Below are positions 1 through 11,911 of a stretch of DNA of 64,000 nucleotides, in pieces; position 1 is the first letter of the stretch, and each line of letters starts with the position of its first letter. The DNA comes from Bactericera cockerelli (lineage: Eukaryota; Arthropoda; Insecta; Hemiptera; Triozidae), in contig CM044964.1 of assembly GCA_024516035.1 (NCBI GenBank), forward strand, positions 8,873,736 through 8,937,735, written 5' to 3'. The notes under the pieces were generated by a model. That model was given only the letters and a program-made list of their open reading frames with translations, was not told where the DNA came from and ran no database searches. The position numbers and the translations under genes were made by a program.

Positions 1-1651
1 GAAGGTCATCGTTCAACATTTGAATAGCATTATTGATATTATCAACCGAAGAATGGATATATAGCTGTAAGTCATCAGCATACAAATGAAAAGAGCAGTG
101 TCTGAATATTTTTCCAATGTCATTTATAAACATTGAAAATAAAATCGGACCTAGTATGCTGCCTTGAGGAACACCTGTTGTTGTAAACAGAATTTTAGAA
201 AAAGCATCACCATTGAAGACATATTGCTGGCGATTTCTCAGATATGTAGAAAACCATTGGAGAACAGAAGTCGAGAAGTTGAAATATTTTTTTAGCTTGA
301 TAAGAAGAATGTCAAAATCAACCGAATCAAAAGCTTTACTAAAGTCTGAAAGTAGTAGTACAGTAACTTGAGTTTTATCCATACTCTGACGGATGTCATC
401 AGTTACTTTTATCAGAGCAGTAGTTGTGCTATGACCCGGCCGAAATCCAGATTGATAGGGATTGAACAGATTATTAAAATTACAATAATTGATGATTTGA
501 AAATGTACAACTTTCTCAAGGACTTTGGAAAATACAGGTAAAAGTGAAATGGGACGAAAATCGTTCAATCCCTTAGGTTTAGATATCTTGGGCAGAGGAA
601 CAATGCGACCAATTTTCCATTGTTGTGGAAATACGCCTGTTGATAGTGAGGAATTAATAATATGCGTCAAAGGAGAAACAATGGAATCTAAAATCAGCTT
701 GAGGAAACGGATGGATAAACCATCAGTACCAGTTGCATTGGATCTAATAGTTAAAAACGCCTGCCTCACATCTGCACAAGAAACATCTTGGAAGCAAAAC
801 TCAGGATGTGTTGGATTAGGTTGAGCAAGTATGCTATCAATAATATTTAGCTTATGTGTTGGGTCTAAACTTACAGGTGGCGTTACAAATTGTTTATTAA
901 GATCATCTAAGCTGAATTGAGGGTCAATACGTTTAGTTGAATCATTCACATTTATACCAAGACTCCTTAAAAACTGCCAAAGTGATTTTTCATTTTCACA
1001 GGATGCTATACCCTGAGATATATAAATTTCTTTAGCATCACGAACAGATCGGTTACATAAATTTCTCAGATGTTTATATTTTGCATGTTGAAGCTCCGAT
1101 TGAGTTCTTCGAAATTTGTTGTAGGCTCGATCTCTTCGTTTCATAAGATTTAAAATTTCAGGAGTAAGCCATGGAGTAGGAGGATATTTCACTTTGGCGT
1201 TTTTTAAAGGAGCATGTTTATTAAGAAGCCTTGTAGTAATATTGGTGAATAATTCAACTTGAGCATTTGAATCACTCAATTCAGATACGAGACTCCATTC
1301 AGTGCTTTCAGCATCACTAATCAGATTGTCAAGGTCCATATTACGGAAATCCCTGAACCTAATTTTTCTTAAAGAATATTTAATATTACCAAGTTGATAA
1401 GCCATGAAAATTAAATCATGGTGAGAAAAGCCAGGTGCAGAAATCTGCTCATAATATTGGACTTTATTAGGTGATTTTACAATTGTGAGATCTAACAAGC
1501 TGTCATAATTGTCTAAGTGAAATGTTGGTTTTGAAGGTAAAATGGACAAACTGACTGACTTCATTAGATTTATAAATCTTTTTGAATGCAGATTAGCAAC
1601 ATTAAGATCACAATTAAAATCACCCATAACAATAACATCTTCATAGTGAGG
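1..1651 (-). pseudogene. LINE 1 ORF2, end of endonuclease plus reverse transcriptase (partial)
   Basis: The - strand frame starting at 1651 continues the endonuclease with a VMGDFN motif at about 1636-1619, followed by the SHHD-type endonuclease motif and then the RT palm. RT motifs seen include FRPISLLPVFSKVLE, the DFSKAFDS aspartate block, GVPQGSILGP and the catalytic YADD (about 84-73). By eye the frame appears open to the window edge, where it runs off, so the C terminus is missing. It is cut from its own N-terminal half by the hAT insertion at 1660-3801, and so cannot make a working protein as it stands. Confidence 0.85.
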
Positions 1652-3809
1652 CAAGAAAGCAGTGGCGGCTCCTGACTTCAAGACTAGGTGAAGACAAATT
1701 ATACCCAGAAGTATTGAAAAAATAAAATTATTAATTTATCAGATCTTAGTTCTTATGGTCTCATAAACACAGCCCATTGTAAGTTATGGCTGTTTCCCTG
1801 CAGAGCATGATTTTCTCTCATACCAGTTTTGCATCATATAAGTTTTTATAGGTACTTTTTTTGGAAACACTTGGTACTTAATGAATAAACAAGGCCAGCA
1901 GAACAATTTGTCAACACTTGAGCTGGTACACAGCCATTCATTTTTCATAAGCCATTCAGGCTTGAACTGTAGGGCTGTGGGGCAGGCATTTGCTTTACTT
2001 TTTTAGTGGTGGTTATACATAGTAATTGGAGAAATTGGACATCCAGTAATCATAATATCTTTCTTAGACTCATTACTTCTTAATCTGAATGGGGTTACTT
2101 TTAATGTTTGAACCCCATGATTTTGTGGGAATCTCATTGTTTCTTTGAAATATTCATCTTAATAAAAAATATTTAGGTATTCATTCATCTTAATAAAAAA
2201 TATTAACTAAAAGTTGGTAAAACGGAATTAAAATAAAAATATTAGGATTATACCTCAGTAGATAGGTAGGTACAACATTTTAAAGAGGGGTTAGAACTGG
2301 GAAGGAAAGAAAGTTAGTTGAAGACTAAAAATTACAATCCAAAACTGCAAGAAAATCCACCACCAGATTACAAAATAAATCTAAGAAAACATACTTACTA
2401 CAAATATAAAATCAGCTTAAATTTGTGTTACCATTGATGTTTAAATGACTATTTATGAAAAACACAGATATTGCCTTATAATTTTAAGTACCTACCTACT
2501 TCACTGGAAGCTGTGTGCTTAGCTACCTGCATAATTATAATGTTATTTCTGACACTGAAAGAAGTACATAGCTACTTCATATTCAACTTATTATGAAAAG
2601 CACAGGTCAGATCAGGTAGGGAAAATGTTTCTATCCTGTATCAAATACTGGGAAATAACTTTATTAATTAGTTACACCAATTAAAAGTCACTTGATTACC
2701 GTTGAAACGATTTGAAAATAATCTAATAAAATTTAAAAAGTGCGCCACAAGTTTTGTTTACATTCTAAAGATAAGAGATACAATGTTGCCAAGTTCATTT
2801 CATAGCTAAATTTCTACAAACTTCAAGAGCTATATTTTAAATTTAAAGAAATCCCTCAAATCATGTAAGACGTATTTATTTATTTGAAAAAATAATACTA
2901 CACCGACTGAACAGAATTTTCTCTTGAGAATTTCATTTCAACACGTCTAATTTCATGATTTTTTTAAAAGTGGTTCCATAGTCAGGATCTTAAACAGTAC
3001 CACCATTGTCCCTATTTAAAAACTTCTTGGAACAACTAGATACCAGATTATCTTATTTGGCTCAATTTCGGTACTACATTAAATAATTATTTCCGAGATT
3101 TGACTTCAATCGAGATGTCCTTTATAAGGCTATAGTTGACAAGATACATAAATAGTTAAAATTTATTGGTATCGGCTATCGTTTAGGAACTATGTACAAA
3201 ACTAGAACCAAAAAAATGAGAAATAATATCCAAAATTCCTGACACAAAATCCTGCTTTCCTAACGCCTACGTTATTATTATTATTTTTTTTTTTTTTAAT
3301 ATTACAAGATTGTGCTAGATATGTGAGGCTAAATCATTGACTGGTTTCCTAGGTCTGGCATAATGCTACTGGCAACAATGTTAATATCAAAAACACATGA
3401 CATCGCACATGGTATGTGGCTTCGTGACATTTCGTATGAGGTCGTGTAGATAATGTAAACTGAATACAACTGAAGACTGTCCTCAGTAGCATATTACATA
3501 GATATAGTTCTTGCTTAATATTTCATGATACCTACTTGGAAATACTCAACTCTGATTGGTTGATTCAAGGACAACTGAAGACAATTTCGAATTGTCTTCA
3601 CATTTGGTGTTCTCCTTGGAAAGTAACATGGAATGTTAAGCAGCATTGATCTATTTTACACAAAGCTTACTCTTTTTTTTTTTTTTTTTTTTCTTTGAGT
3701 TGGATCAATTGTGCCATGTTCAAGGGATTATGAGTAGTGTTTTCACTGTTCAAAATTAGGTGAAAATGTCTTCAGTGTCTTCACCCGACGAGCCGCCACT
3801 GCAAGAAAG
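1652..3809. mobile_element. Non-autonomous hAT-like element, copy A, with its 8-bp target duplications
   Basis: The element is 1660-3801 (2142 bp). It starts CAGTGGCGGCTC and ends GAGCCGCCACTG, a perfect 12-bp terminal inverted repeat. It is flanked by the 8-bp duplication CAAGAAAG (1652-1659 and 3802-3809), the hallmark of the hAT superfamily. I see no transposase ORF inside, so it would need a helper. Subterminal GAAGACA/TGTCTTC motifs occur near both ends, and the inverted repeat GAAGACAATT-tcg-AATTGTCTTC lies at 3577-3599; these could be transposase-binding sites. It is nearly identical to copy B at 6372-8514. Confidence 0.93.
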
Positions 3810-4332
3810 CACCTAATAGAGTCTCGAGATCCTCAGAATAAGCAATAGTAGGCGGCCTATAAACTACACCCAACAAAAGTTTTTTATGACAGAATCTTAC
3901 TTCCACCAAAAGGTATTCAACCTTCTTAGCGGCATTACCATCAGAACATTCAAGAACTGAAAAGTCTATACCGTCTCGAAGGTAAATACCTACTCCACCA
4001 CAACGTGAATGCAGTCTGTCATTTCTTATGAGAGTGTAGCCAGGGATAGAAGCCAAAACATCAGGTAATGATGGTTTGAGAAAAGTCTCAGAAACAAGAA
4101 TGGCATGAAAACTTCTATTACCAAATGTTGCGAGTAGGTTGGCATGATGAGATATAACAGACTGGGCATTTATGTGGGAAACTCTGAACGAAGAGGAGTA
4201 AGGTGTCAACTGTTGTAATAATGCTGAGGAAAGTGGAGGAGCAACCAGTGAGTCTTCGGAATCAGTCGAGTCAGATGAAACATCGGAATACACATTGCCT
4301 GGAAAAGTAAAAATATCAGAATCAGAAAACAT
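3810..4332 (-). pseudogene. LINE 1 ORF2, N-terminal endonuclease part
   Basis: The - strand frame from ATG 4332 gives an AP-endonuclease-like N terminus: HINAQS, then ILVSETFLKP (catalytic glutamate block), a GGVGIYLR stretch and GVVYRPP. This order is typical of non-LTR retrotransposon endonucleases. The frame hits a stop at 3781 inside the hAT terminus. Joined at base 1651 it continues in phase into the RT part. The first ~45 residues are serine- and aspartate-rich and may not belong to the domain. Confidence 0.85.
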
Positions 4333-5454
4333 ACAGTGCTATAAAAAAAAGGAAGGGGGAGGGGGAATAATATAACAATAGAGGGAATACGGGGACAAGG
4401 AAGGGGGAAGGAGTAAACAATAAATTAGACCTTTTCAGAGGAATTTAAATATTTGAAAGAGGAAAAAAAAAGAAAGAAAGAGAAAAAAAAAAAAAAAAAA
4501 CAAACAAAAGAAAAAAAAAGAAGATTTTTCATAAAGTCTAATAACAGCCGAACAACTTCAGAAGTCAATGTCAGAGAACCAAAATTTCTAATGCAGGTTT
4601 CAAAGAAGTATTGCGATTTTAATCCATTGAAAATTTCAGGGACGTATCCAGGGGAAGTCCCAGGAGTCATATACAAAATCCCAAATAAGAACACCTTGTT
4701 GTTTTTTAACTTTGTCACCGATTCAACCCCAATATCAGATATATCAGAAGGAGAAGAAAAGACGAAGAAAAAAAAAAATCGTCTTCGTCCACCGAATCAA
4801 AATGACGGCCACCCGAAGTCTGAAGATTCAGGTCGATCCTCTCTAAAACGGCAAGCAACGAAGCTGCCCCACCCCAACACTCTATTATCTCTAACGTTGT
4901 AGTACATGATATAATCACTGTTATTAAATAAAAATAAAAAATATAAGATTCCATCAATCTAGAACTTCACCCTTAATCATGGCCAGGGCCGTATAATTGA
5001 TTATTATGTTATCATATCATGTGATACATCTTCAGAGAAGACAAAAAATAAGACAGAACAAACCCATCACTCAGCGACCCAGAGACAGTCAACCCGAAAC
5101 CCCTGTGCAGCGGGCGCCATTTCGGTTCTTTAAATAATAGAGCTTTCGGATATTCCGCAAAACACTTCCGATATAGAAGTTAAATCAACAAGGTTAGAAG
5201 AGAGAAAAAAAAAAAAGGGGGGGGAAATAAAATTTAAGATTTGTATGTTGACCCCACTGGGACCAACCCCGTGTACGTCCCTCAAATCCCAAATAAAAAA
5301 CGCATTACCTACAGTCTACATCCAAAATTTCAATTCTCCAACTTTGACCCCTCAAAAACTAATCAGCCGCTGCCGGACCCTATGAACACAAAAAAAATAA
5401 TAATAATAATAAATCTCTCAAGTATTAAGGTAGTAAGAAAGGTTATAACAATTT
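4333..5454 (-). other. LINE 1 inter-ORF region, low complexity
   Basis: About 1.1 kb lies between the end of ORF1 and the start of ORF2. It has long purine runs on the + strand (4456-4522, 4758-4779, 5202-5224). Open frames here (for example + 4453-4902, lysine-rich) look like by-products of composition. I see no domain. The spacing is unusually long for a two-ORF LINE, so part of it may be an old insertion or lost ORF sequence. Confidence 0.5.
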
Positions 5455-6371
5455 TCATTTTTTGAAATTCTTGCTTTTTCTTTTCTTTAGAAATGCTGGT
5501 TTAGGTTTAGGAATGTTGGTTTTGCTATTGGGGGCGGCTCTGGTGTTATAAGCTTTTGATGTATTGGGAAAACTGGAAGTAGGAATAATGCTGGGTGAGG
5601 AGGGAGCAGGAGGGTTGGTAGGAGTGGCAACATAGGAAGAAGTGGGAAAACTGGAAGTAGGAATAATGCTGGGTGAGGAGGGAGCAGGAGGGTTGGTAGG
5701 AGTGGCAACATAGGGAGAAGACGGAGGGGAGGGGTGTGTTAATGTTTTCACACTCATGTCCCTAAGCTGATCCATACTGCTTACGACATGTTTCTTATCT
5801 CCATCATTTATCATGACCCTTCCATCTAGAGTCCACACATTACTTGCCGAGTAAATTGCCTTTGCTTCCAGTAAAAGCTGGAAGTTGGCTTTAGTTAGTG
5901 ACTCAGTAATGTGTATACCTGAGCCTTTCAGTAATTTTTTGTTAGAGAACACAAGTCTTCGGTGATAATGGGACACAAATTTGACAATGATGGGTCGACT
6001 CTTTCCGTCTCTCTTGTGTGGTCCAATACGGTGGGCGCGGTCTATGTGTGAAGCTTGTACATCCACTTTCATCTTCTGATGGAATATGGCAACAACCTCA
6101 TTCACACAATCATTTTCCGTTTGAAATCCATCTTCAGTAACTCCATGAATCAGCAGACAGTTTCTCCTTGAATATTGCTCCATATTATTCAGCTTCTCGT
6201 CCTGATGTTTCATGTGCTCCTTGATGGAGGAGAGCTCGCACATAACAAGAGCTTTGAAGGAGAGAAATAAACTCTCAAACACAGTAATAGGATCCGTGGC
6301 ATCAGCTGAATTAGTAGTAGAATTTTTGAGAGAAGTAAATCGCACTTCTAAATTATTCAGAGTGGACATAA
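5455..6371 (-). pseudogene. LINE 1 ORF1 (nucleic-acid-binding protein), main part
   Basis: The - strand frame gives a short coiled-coil-like start, then NMEQYSRRNCLLIHGV, the AHRIGPH motif, RPIIVKFVSHYHRR and a lysine-rich tail. This is the L1-transposase-22-like/RRM-type ORF1 protein common in arthropod LINEs, thought to bind the element RNA. Near the C terminus a proline/serine segment is repeated almost exactly twice in tandem (DNA about 5566-5714). The true N terminus is on the far side of the hAT copy B insertion: a start codon at 8544 is followed by eight more codons up to the insertion point. Confidence 0.85.
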
Positions 6372-8522
6372 CAGTGGCGGCTCCTGACTTCAAGACTAGG
6401 TGAAGACAAATTATACCCAGAAGTATTGAAAAAATAAAATTATTAATTTATCAGATCTTAGTTCTTATGGTCTCATAAACACAGCCCATTGTAAGTTATG
6501 GCTGTTTCCCTGCAGAGCATGATTTTCTCTCATACCAGTTTTGCATCATATAAGTTTTTATAGGTACTTTTTTTGGAGAACACTTGGTACTTAATGAATA
6601 AACAAGGCCAGCAGAACAATTTGTCAACACTTGAGCTGGTACACAGCCATTCATTTTTCATAAGCCATTCAGGCTTGAACTGTAGGGCTGTGGGGCAGGC
6701 ATTTGCTTTACTTTTTTAGTGGTGGTTATACATAGTAATTGGAGAAATTGGACATCCAGTAATCATAATATCTTTCTTAGACTCATTACTTCTTAATCTG
6801 AATGGGGTTACTTTTAATGTTTGAACCCCATGATTTTGTGGGAATCTCATTGTTTCTTTGAAATATTCATCTTAATAAAAAATATTTAGGTATTCATTCA
6901 TCTTAATAAAAAATATTAACTAAAAGTTGGTAAAACGGAATTAAAATAAAAATATTAGGATTATACCTCAGTAGATAGGTAGGTACAACATTTTAAAGAG
7001 GGGTTAGAACTGGGAAGGAAAGAAAGTTAGTTGAAGACTAAAAATTACAATCCAAAACTGCAAGAAAATCCACCACCAGATTACAAAATAAATCTAAGAA
7101 AACATACTTACTACAAATATAAAATCAGCTTAAATTTGTGTTACCATTGATGTTTAAATGACTATTTATGAAAAACACAGATATTGCCTTATAATTTTAA
7201 GTACCTACCTACTTCACTGGAAGCTGTGTGCTTAGCTACCTGCATAATTATAATGTTATTTCTGACACTGAAAGAAGTACATAGCTACTTCATATTCAAC
7301 TTATTATGAAAAGCACAGGTCAGATCAGGTAGGGAAAATGTTTCTATCCTGTATCAAATACTGGGAAATAACTTTATTAATTAGTTACACCAATTAAAAG
7401 TCACTTGATTACCGTTGAAACGATTTGAAAATAATCTAATAAAATTTAAAAAGTGCGCCACAAGTTTTGTTTACATTCTAAAGATAAGAGATACAATGTT
7501 GCCAAGTTCATTTCATAGCTAAATTTCTACAAACTTCAAGAGCTATATTTTAAATTTAAAGAAATCCCTCAAATCATGTAAGACGTATTTATTTATTTGA
7601 AAAAATAATACTACACCGACTGAACAGAATTTTCTCTTGAGAATTTCATTTCAACACGTCTAATTTCATGATTTTTTTAAAAGTGGTTCCATAGTCAGGA
7701 TCTTAAACAGTACCACCATTGTCCCTATTTAAAAACTTCTTGGAACAACTAGATACCAGATTATCTTATTTGGCTCAATTTCGGTACTACATTAAATAAT
7801 TATTTCCGAGATTTGACTTCAATCGAGATGTCCTTTATAAGGCTATAGTTGACAAGATACATAAATAGTTAAAATTTATTGGTATCGGCTATCGTTTAGG
7901 AACTATGTACAAAACTAGAACCAAAAAAATGAGAAATAATATCCAAAATTCCTGACACAAAATCCTGCTTTCCTAACGCCTACGTTATTATTATTTTTTT
8001 TTTTTTTTAATATTACAAGATTGTGCTAGATATGTGAGGCTAAATCATTGACTGGTGTCCTAGGTCTGGCATAATGCTACTGGCAACAATGTTAATATCA
8101 AAAACACATGACATCGCACATGGTATGTGGCTTCGTGACATTTCGTATGAGGTCGTGTAGATAATGTAAACTGAATACAACTGAAGACTGTCCTCAGTAG
8201 CATATTACATAGATATAGTTCTTGCTTAATATTTCATGATACCTACTTGGAATTACTCAACTCTGATTGGTTGATTCAAGGACAACTGAAGACAATTTCG
8301 AATTGTCTTCACATTTGGTGTTCTCCTTGGAAAGTAACATGGAATGTTAAGCAGCATTGATCTATTTTACACAAAGCTTACTCTTTTTTTTTTTTTTTTT
8401 TTTTTCTTTGAGTTGGATCAATTGTGCCATGTTCAAGGGATTATGAGTAGTGTTTTCACTGTTCAAAATTAGGTGAAAATGTCTTCAGTGTCTTCACCCG
8501 ACGAGCCGCCACTGGGACATAA
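6364..8522. mobile_element. Non-autonomous hAT-like element, copy B, with its 8-bp target duplications
   Basis: The element is 6372-8514 (2143 bp), with the same 12-bp terminal inverted repeats as copy A. It is flanked by the duplication GGACATAA (6364-6371 and 8515-8522). It differs from copy A only at scattered single bases and in homopolymer lengths, so both copies moved recently. The inverted repeat GAAGACAATT-tcg-AATTGTCTTC is at 8288-8310. It lies in the first codons of LINE 1 ORF1. Confidence 0.93.
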
Positions 8523-8544
8523 GTAGATCTATTTTGGAATCCAT
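8515..8544 (-). pseudogene. LINE 1 ORF1 start codon fragment
   Basis: On the - strand an ATG at 8544 opens a frame (MDSKIDLL then MS) that runs straight into the 8-bp target duplication. It is in phase with the ORF1 body beyond hAT copy B. This shows where ORF1 originally began. The upstream A-rich stretch 8572-8590 is presumably 5'UTR. Confidence 0.75.
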
Positions 8545-8760
8545 TTTGAAAAGAAAAGTAAATCTTTTTATTATTAAAAAAAAAAAAACACGAAATATTA
8601 ATGTCTTAAATAAATTAAATTCCTCTTAAAGATCAATAATGTCCCCAAGTGTTTTCACTTCATTATAAAAATGTAAAACTAATTAAAATTTAAATAAAAT
8701 AAATTAAAATGTTCAAGAAAGTGTTGTTCGTATAGTTAACTCGGTTTTTTTTTTTTTTAA

Positions 8761-8868
8761 GGAGAGGTGGTAAAATCTGTAGACGAACACTAGATTTTAC
8801 CCTAGTGAACAGTGTGAGTACTGAGATGCGGACAACAGTGCATCATCCTCACTAAAAACCACCTCTCC
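8761..8868 (-). other. LINE 2 3'UTR nested inverted repeats (possible RNA hairpin)
   Basis: GGAGAGGTGG (8761-8770) is complementary to CCACCTCTCC (8859-8868). Inside it, GGTAAAATCT (8769-8778) pairs with AGATTTTACC (8792-8801). The block lies immediately before the poly(A) tail of LINE 2. Structured 3'UTRs are recognised by the reverse transcriptase in several LINE families; that role here is inference. Confidence 0.6.
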
Positions 8869-8936
8869 CCCTAAACATATGATCCCGGAACCGTTCAAAA
8901 CATTACATCGGGTATCATATGCTTTTAGGTCTCCCA

Positions 8937-11911
8937 TTATGTGTTTTGGGGGTTTCTCTCGTTCTTTTCTTTCTCATTTATAATTTTTCTAATCATTTCT
9001 TCGATGTTTTTCCAGCTTTCAGGTGAACTTAGCATTTTTTCAATTATATTTTCCTCGCTCAATTGTCCTTCTATTCTGAGACATTTTACTCTTAGATAAT
9101 TGAACCTCTCGCAGAAGAAGACAGTATGCGCTGGATTATCTTTGATATGTGGACAGTATCTGCACTTTTCGTCCTTTGACTTTTTAATTTTGAATTGGAA
9201 GGTTCCAAAATGACCATGACCAGTCAAAAACTGGCATAGTTCATAGGAAACATCTCCATGTTTGCGATTTATCCAATCTTCCAAATTTTTAATCAGTGTT
9301 TTCGTCCATTTACCTTTATCACTATTTTGCCATTTGGTTTTCCACTTCTCTAAGAGTTCTTCATGTAAGTCTTTCTCTTTGCTCTCCCTTTCTTCTTTAT
9401 CTGTTTAGTTTTGGTGTATTTCAGAAATTTTGACTTTTTCTTCTACCATGAGTTCTATGGGCAATGAACCCGATATGACTTGGAGTGCCGCAGTAGATGA
9501 TGTTCTATATGCTCGACACAGTCTCATCATTACTTTTCTTTGGACTTTTTGGAGCAGGTTGGCATATTTCTTCATTTTCACTACAGCACCCCAGGCCGGT
9601 GCTCCATATAGCAACGTAGAGTAAACAACTGAAGCTAGTATCTTCCGTTTGCTGTTGTCTGGCCCTCTGAGATTTGGCATACACCTACTCAGCATTCCAA
9701 TGACTTTGTCCGACTTGGACACAACATATTTTATATGCTCGGACATCTTCAGGTTTTCATCAAGAACTACTCCAAGATATTTTGCAGACTTCTTGGAGGA
9801 TATTTGGAGACCTTCTATGTTGACATTTATTTGTCTACATTTCCTTTTGCTGACGAGGAGCACCACTTCTGTTTTTTGAGGAGCAACTTTGAGTTGAGCA
9901 TTTTCCATCCAATTGATGACGGAATCAATAGCGCTATTTGTGATGGACTCTATATCTTCTTTGTTTTTTCCTTCTGTAACAATTACAAGGTCGTCGGCAT
10001 AAGCGATCATTTTAGAGTAGGGTGGGAGTATTGTTTGCAGTACGGGATCGTAGTATATGTTCCAAAGGGTTGGCCCTACGACGGACCCTTGTGGAACTCC
10101 ACTGGAAAGATCACTTATGATTCCGTCATCGATCAGAAGCTTTCTGTCCTGGAAGTAGCTGCAAAGGATCCTCAAAAGGTAATTAGAGATTCCTTTTTTC
10201 TTTAACTCGGAAACTATGCCCTTCCAAGGCATTGAGTTGAAAGCGTTTTTGACGTCGATTAATGTCATTGCACATAGTTTCCTCCGTTTTTTTGCTTCTT
10301 CCGCTAGCTTCAGTACAGCTTGTAAAGCTCCCAATGTGGATTTACCCTCTCGGAAACCAAATTGTGATTCAGATAGATCACCTTTTACTTTGAGTTCACA
10401 CAGTATCCTGTTTTTTATCAGGTGTTCCATAACTTTTCCAAGGACGTTGAGCAAGCAGATAGGACGATACGTCATGTTGCCTTCGCTGTCATTTTTTCCT
10501 TTTTCCAGAAGGACCAACTTTGCAGTTTTCCAACCAACTGGAAAAATTCCAGTGTTCCAAATTTTGTTGAACATGTTTAAGCAGTAATTTGGGTCGAGTT
10601 CGAAGAACACTTTCAGTATTTCTGTACTGAGACCATCTGGTCCAGGAGCTTTTTTATTTTTAAGCTTATGGAAAGCCTCTACAACTTCATCCATGGTAAG
10701 TATGGGTATATCTTCTGCTCTTACTTCAATATGATCCCATATTATGGAAGCATGGCGGGAAATAATTTTTCTGCTTCTCTGACTTTTTCTTCTGGTTTTA
10801 ACGTTTTTTGTGGCAGAAACTTGAATTTTTTGCATACTATTTTGAATGCACTTCCCCACACATTTTTGTTCAAGTCTGCGCACAGCTTTTCCCAACATTT
10901 CTGTTTTGATGAGTTTATGGTCCATCTTAATTCTTCTTTCGATATATAATATTCTCTGCGGATTTTTTCTTTCTCTTCTACAGATATATATATTCTCCTA
11001 TTTATCCTTACCATTTTCCTCTTTAGTGAATGACACGTTTTCCTGCGTTCTGCTATATCCGAGTTCCACCAATAGAGAGGTCTCTTGTGTGATTTTCCAT
11101 TTTTTATACCGAACACTTCTTCACATACTTCCTGTATAAGATTTTTACATTCTTCAGGGTCTGGTTCTTTTCCTTGTATTTTTTCTTTAAGATGGTCTTG
11201 AAAGGTTTCCTTCTTTTTCTCATCATATCTCCATTTCTGTGTGTCTGTACTCATTACTGGGTTGCTTATGTTTACATTATTTTGAGTAAAAATTTCAAAA
11301 TAGATATTCTGATGGTCGCTGAGGTTTTCTTCATCAGATACACGCCATTTTTTTATCTTTCGAAAAAGTGATTTTGAACAGAGGGTGATGTCCACTATTG
11401 ATGAAGTACCTCCCCTCACAAAAGTGGGTGTATCTCCTTGGTTCAAAATTTCTAGTCCCATTTCAACTATCCATTCTGATAAAATATTTCCCCTTGAGTC
11501 TTCAACCCTAGAACCCCATTCTTGAGACTTAGCGTTAAAATCACCACCCAACAGAATATTATCATAAGATGTCTTCAGTATTTCACATTTCAGTTGTTCA
11601 AGGTAGTTGATGAAAGACTGATTTGGAATGTTCGGGGAAATATAACAGCTGAAAATTTGATATGTCTCAATTAGTACCCAGACAAAACCCTCTCCACGTC
11701 CAGAAGATTCAACTCTGAGATTTTTATCAGTAACTTTGATAACTGCATCATTTCTTTGGTCAGCAAACCACTCTAAACTATTGTTTATTACTTCTCTCTT
11801 GTTTGGTTCACTAAGTAGTAGAATTCCAATATTTTTATCCAGTACAGTTTTATTGACTAGATCATGACACGCCTTAGATAGGTGAGTATTTAGCTGTAAA
11901 AACTTAATCAT
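8937..11911 (-). pseudogene. LINE 2 ORF2: endonuclease, reverse transcriptase, C-terminal CCHC-type motif; two lesions
   Basis: The N-terminal endonuclease (from ATG 11911) begins MIKFLQLNTH, then has the LLSEPNK glutamate block, ILLGGDFNAKS, and SIVDITL and LSDHQNI near the end of the domain. The frame ends at a stop at 10742. The RT continues in another frame, with KKAPGPDGL, TYRPICLLNVLGK, LIDVKNAF, SGVPQGSVVGP and catalytic YADD. A single-base loss near 10755-10760 best explains the switch. The RT frame stops at a TAA (9407-9405) but continues in the same frame to 8937, where CRYCPHIKDNPAHTVFFC gives the R1-type cysteine-histidine motif. So there is one frameshift and one nonsense codon; otherwise it looks recent. 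Confidence 0.88.

Larger units (their letters stand above)
1..8733 (-). mobile_element. LINE 1: two-ORF non-LTR retrotransposon, right part, interrupted twice
   Basis: Read on the - strand this is a non-LTR retrotransposon: ORF1 (8544 down to 5455), a long inter-ORF segment (5454-4333), then ORF2 with endonuclease (4332-3810) and reverse transcriptase (1651 to the window edge). The 3' end lies outside the window. Two hAT-like insertions (1660-3801 and 6372-8514) split ORF2 and ORF1. Removing each insertion with one copy of its 8-bp duplication restores the reading frame across the junction, so the LINE was intact at those points when it was hit. The stretch 8545-8733 is probably its 5'UTR, which LINE 2 then interrupted. 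The clade is uncertain: the RT looks like the CR1/L2/Jockey group. Confidence 0.85.

Noticed and set aside
4425..4957. Lysine-rich and Phe-rich frames between LINE 1 ORFs
   Set aside because: Composition of purine runs; no domain and both strands open.
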